A program made the translations under genes and the position numbers. From Desulfobacterales bacterium (GTDB lineage: Bacteria > Desulfobacterota > Desulfobacteria > Desulfobacterales > SpSt-501), in contig JALOOS010000005.1 of the NCBI GenBank assembly GCA_025454275.1, positions 1 through 33,192 on the forward strand: DNA of 33,192 nucleotides. The letters run 5' to 3'. Below the pieces are notes generated by a model. That model was not told the origin of the DNA. It ran no database searches and was given only the letters and a program-made list of their open reading frames with translations. Each line of letters begins with the position of its first letter. Position 1 is the first letter of the stretch. Positions 32,270-33,192 of the stretch are shown here, one piece after another.

Positions 32270-33192
32270 TTAAAATGGGGTAGGGGGGGTGCCGGTGTGC
32301 TGGATATCGGCCAGCAGGCGGCGGCACTGCTCGAAGGAGAGCCGGCGGACGAAGCCGATGGTCTCGATTTCGTTGCGGGTATGCGGATAGTCGCCCGGGG
32401 CGGGCACCATCTCCTCTTTGGCGAGCAGTTTGTTGTAAACCAGGGCGGCGGCGGCCAGATGGTCGTCGTGGAGGCTGCCCGGCCGCGCGGGGCAAAAAAG
32501 GTAGCGCAAAGTGAGGAGGTCGCCGGGGCCGAAGAGGTGAGCTCGCCCCGCATGGGTTCGATACACCGGTTCCAGGACGAAGCAGCGTGTCAGCCGGCTT
32601 CGCCCCGCAAGCCGCCGGCGCAGCTCCCTCCAGAGGGCCTGGTGGATCTCACCGGCTTCAATCAGCGTGCTCGTGTGCCCCGGAACGACCGCGGCAATGG
32701 CCGTTGCCCGGAGATCGTCCCGCAGCCGGAAGCGGTCGGCATCGGCCCGAGCGAAGCGTTTGACCGCCTCCAGGGTCTCGCCGAAGCTGCCTTCTGCGGC
32801 CGCTTCATAGAATTCCAGCAAACGGCCGGTGGCCACCCGCTCGGCGGCATAGACCGGGGCGAGGTCCGGATCGGCCGCCACGGCGGCGGGGGGCTCCCCG
32901 TCGGCCAGGCGCTCGTGGATCGCGACCAGCGCCTCCAGGAAGGGCTCCACCTGGAAGATGCGATGGCCCCGGCGGTGGAGGTCCCGGAGGAGACCGCACA
33001 GGCCGCGGCTGTATTCGGGATACTCCAGGTCGAGGGGCAGCAGGTAGTCTTCCACCGCAAGCTCCCCTTCAAGCATCGATGCCAGCCGCGGGTCCGGCGG
33101 CTCCTCCAGGACGATGGCCTCATGGCCGGAGGCGATCTCCGCCCAGAGGGGCAGGGTCTCGGGCCGGTGGGTCGAAAAGGCGACGGTGACGT
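32270..33192 (-). CDS. Protein of unknown function, 5' end outside window
   Basis: At least 306 residues, open to the right edge, so the N-terminus is missing. I do not recognise the family. Visible features are FSTHRPETLPLW and EAIVLEEPPDP near the visible start, a predominantly helical middle rich in Ala/Glu/Arg, VVPGHTSTLIEAGEIHQAL, a basic RRRLAGRSRLTR stretch, and an ordered C-terminal part (VYNKLLAKEEMVP, TIGFVRRLSFEQCRRLL). The acidic strand plus GH/EIH pattern faintly recalls TraB/EreA/ChaN-like folds, but this is a guess. It ends 20 bp before the acetyl-CoA hydrolase/GNAT gene and is probably co-transcribed with it. Confidence 0.7.
   Translation of the reverse strand, partial: VTVAFSTHRPETLPLWAEIASGHEAIVLEEPPDPRLASMLEGELAVEDYLLPLDLEYPEYSRGLCGLLRDLHRRGHRIFQVEPFLEALVAIHERLADGEPPAAVAADPDLAPVYAAERVATGRLLEFYEAAAEGSFGETLEAVKRFARADADRFRLRDDLRATAIAAVVPGHTSTLIEAGEIHQALWRELRRRLAGRSRLTRCFVLEPVYRTHAGRAHLFGPGDLLTLRYLFCPARPGSLHDDHLAAAALVYNKLLAKEEMVPAPGDYPHTRNEIETIGFVRRLSFEQCRRLLADIQHTGTPPTPF

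Noticed and set aside
1..33192. tRNA, rRNA, CRISPR, prophage or insertion sequence features
   Set aside because: No tRNA TPsiC-like GTTCGA context with a foldable arm set, no regularly spaced repeats, and no transposase or integrase motifs were seen.

Overview
The window is GC-rich, densely coded bacterial DNA with no rRNA, tRNA, CRISPR array or recognisable transposase. Gene content (KamA-type radical SAM enzyme, acetyl-CoA hydrolase/GNAT fusion, GNAT/deacetylase fusion, hybrid sensor kinase with Cache and PAS domains, PhoU-like/Pit pair, two large export operons) fits a Desulfobacterota-like (former deltaproteobacterial) chromosome. That placement is an inference; no marker gene for taxonomy is present.

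Layout. (A) 1-5600, minus strand: an apparent four-gene operon of a lysine 2,3-aminomutase (KamA), two Ddl-like ATP-grasp ligases, and a very large protein that fuses a GNAT acetyltransferase, an acetylpolyamine amidohydrolase/HDAC-type deacetylase and a second GNAT. The last gene runs off the left edge. A 464-bp intergenic region (5601-6064) with a candidate promoter and an apparently structured leader separates it from (B) 6065-8049, plus strand: a stand-alone CBM48 protein, a PhoU-like DUF47 protein and a Pit phosphate transporter. (C) 8054-12066, minus strand: lon, hsp20 and epmA (lysyltransferase for elongation factor P). (D) 12264-12808: a 32-residue Lys-rich microprotein and an RRM RNA-binding protein whose leader holds a strong intrinsic terminator. 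(E) 13100-17995, plus strand: a YbhGFSR-like ABC exporter (HlyD adaptor, two ATPases, two ABC-2 permeases) whose last permease is frameshifted. (F) 18071-22265: a second exporter of MacAB/LolCDE-like logic (adaptor, ATPase, two FtsX-type permeases), followed by a MaoC hydratase. (G) 22870-26936, minus strand: a ZIP metal transporter gene with a C-terminal lesion, then a 982-residue hybrid histidine kinase. (H) 27168-33192, minus strand: a second biosynthetic-looking operon (two further ATP-grasp enzymes plus an esterase) with its own promoter, preceded by an acetyl-CoA hydrolase/transferase-GNAT fusion and an unrecognised gene cut by the right edge.

The main point of interest is regions A and H: four ATP-grasp ligases, a beta-lysine-forming enzyme, three GNAT domains in two fusion proteins, a deacetylase and an esterase. 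I infer that A makes an amide- or peptide-linked metabolite based on beta-lysine, with acetylation as a protecting or terminal modification. No product can be named from sequence. EpmA, which uses beta-lysine in other bacteria, lies about 5.6 kb from kamA. Two genes (an ABC-2 permease and the ZIP transporter) each appear to have lost about a dozen codons plus two bases, which is either recent gene decay or an assembly fault.
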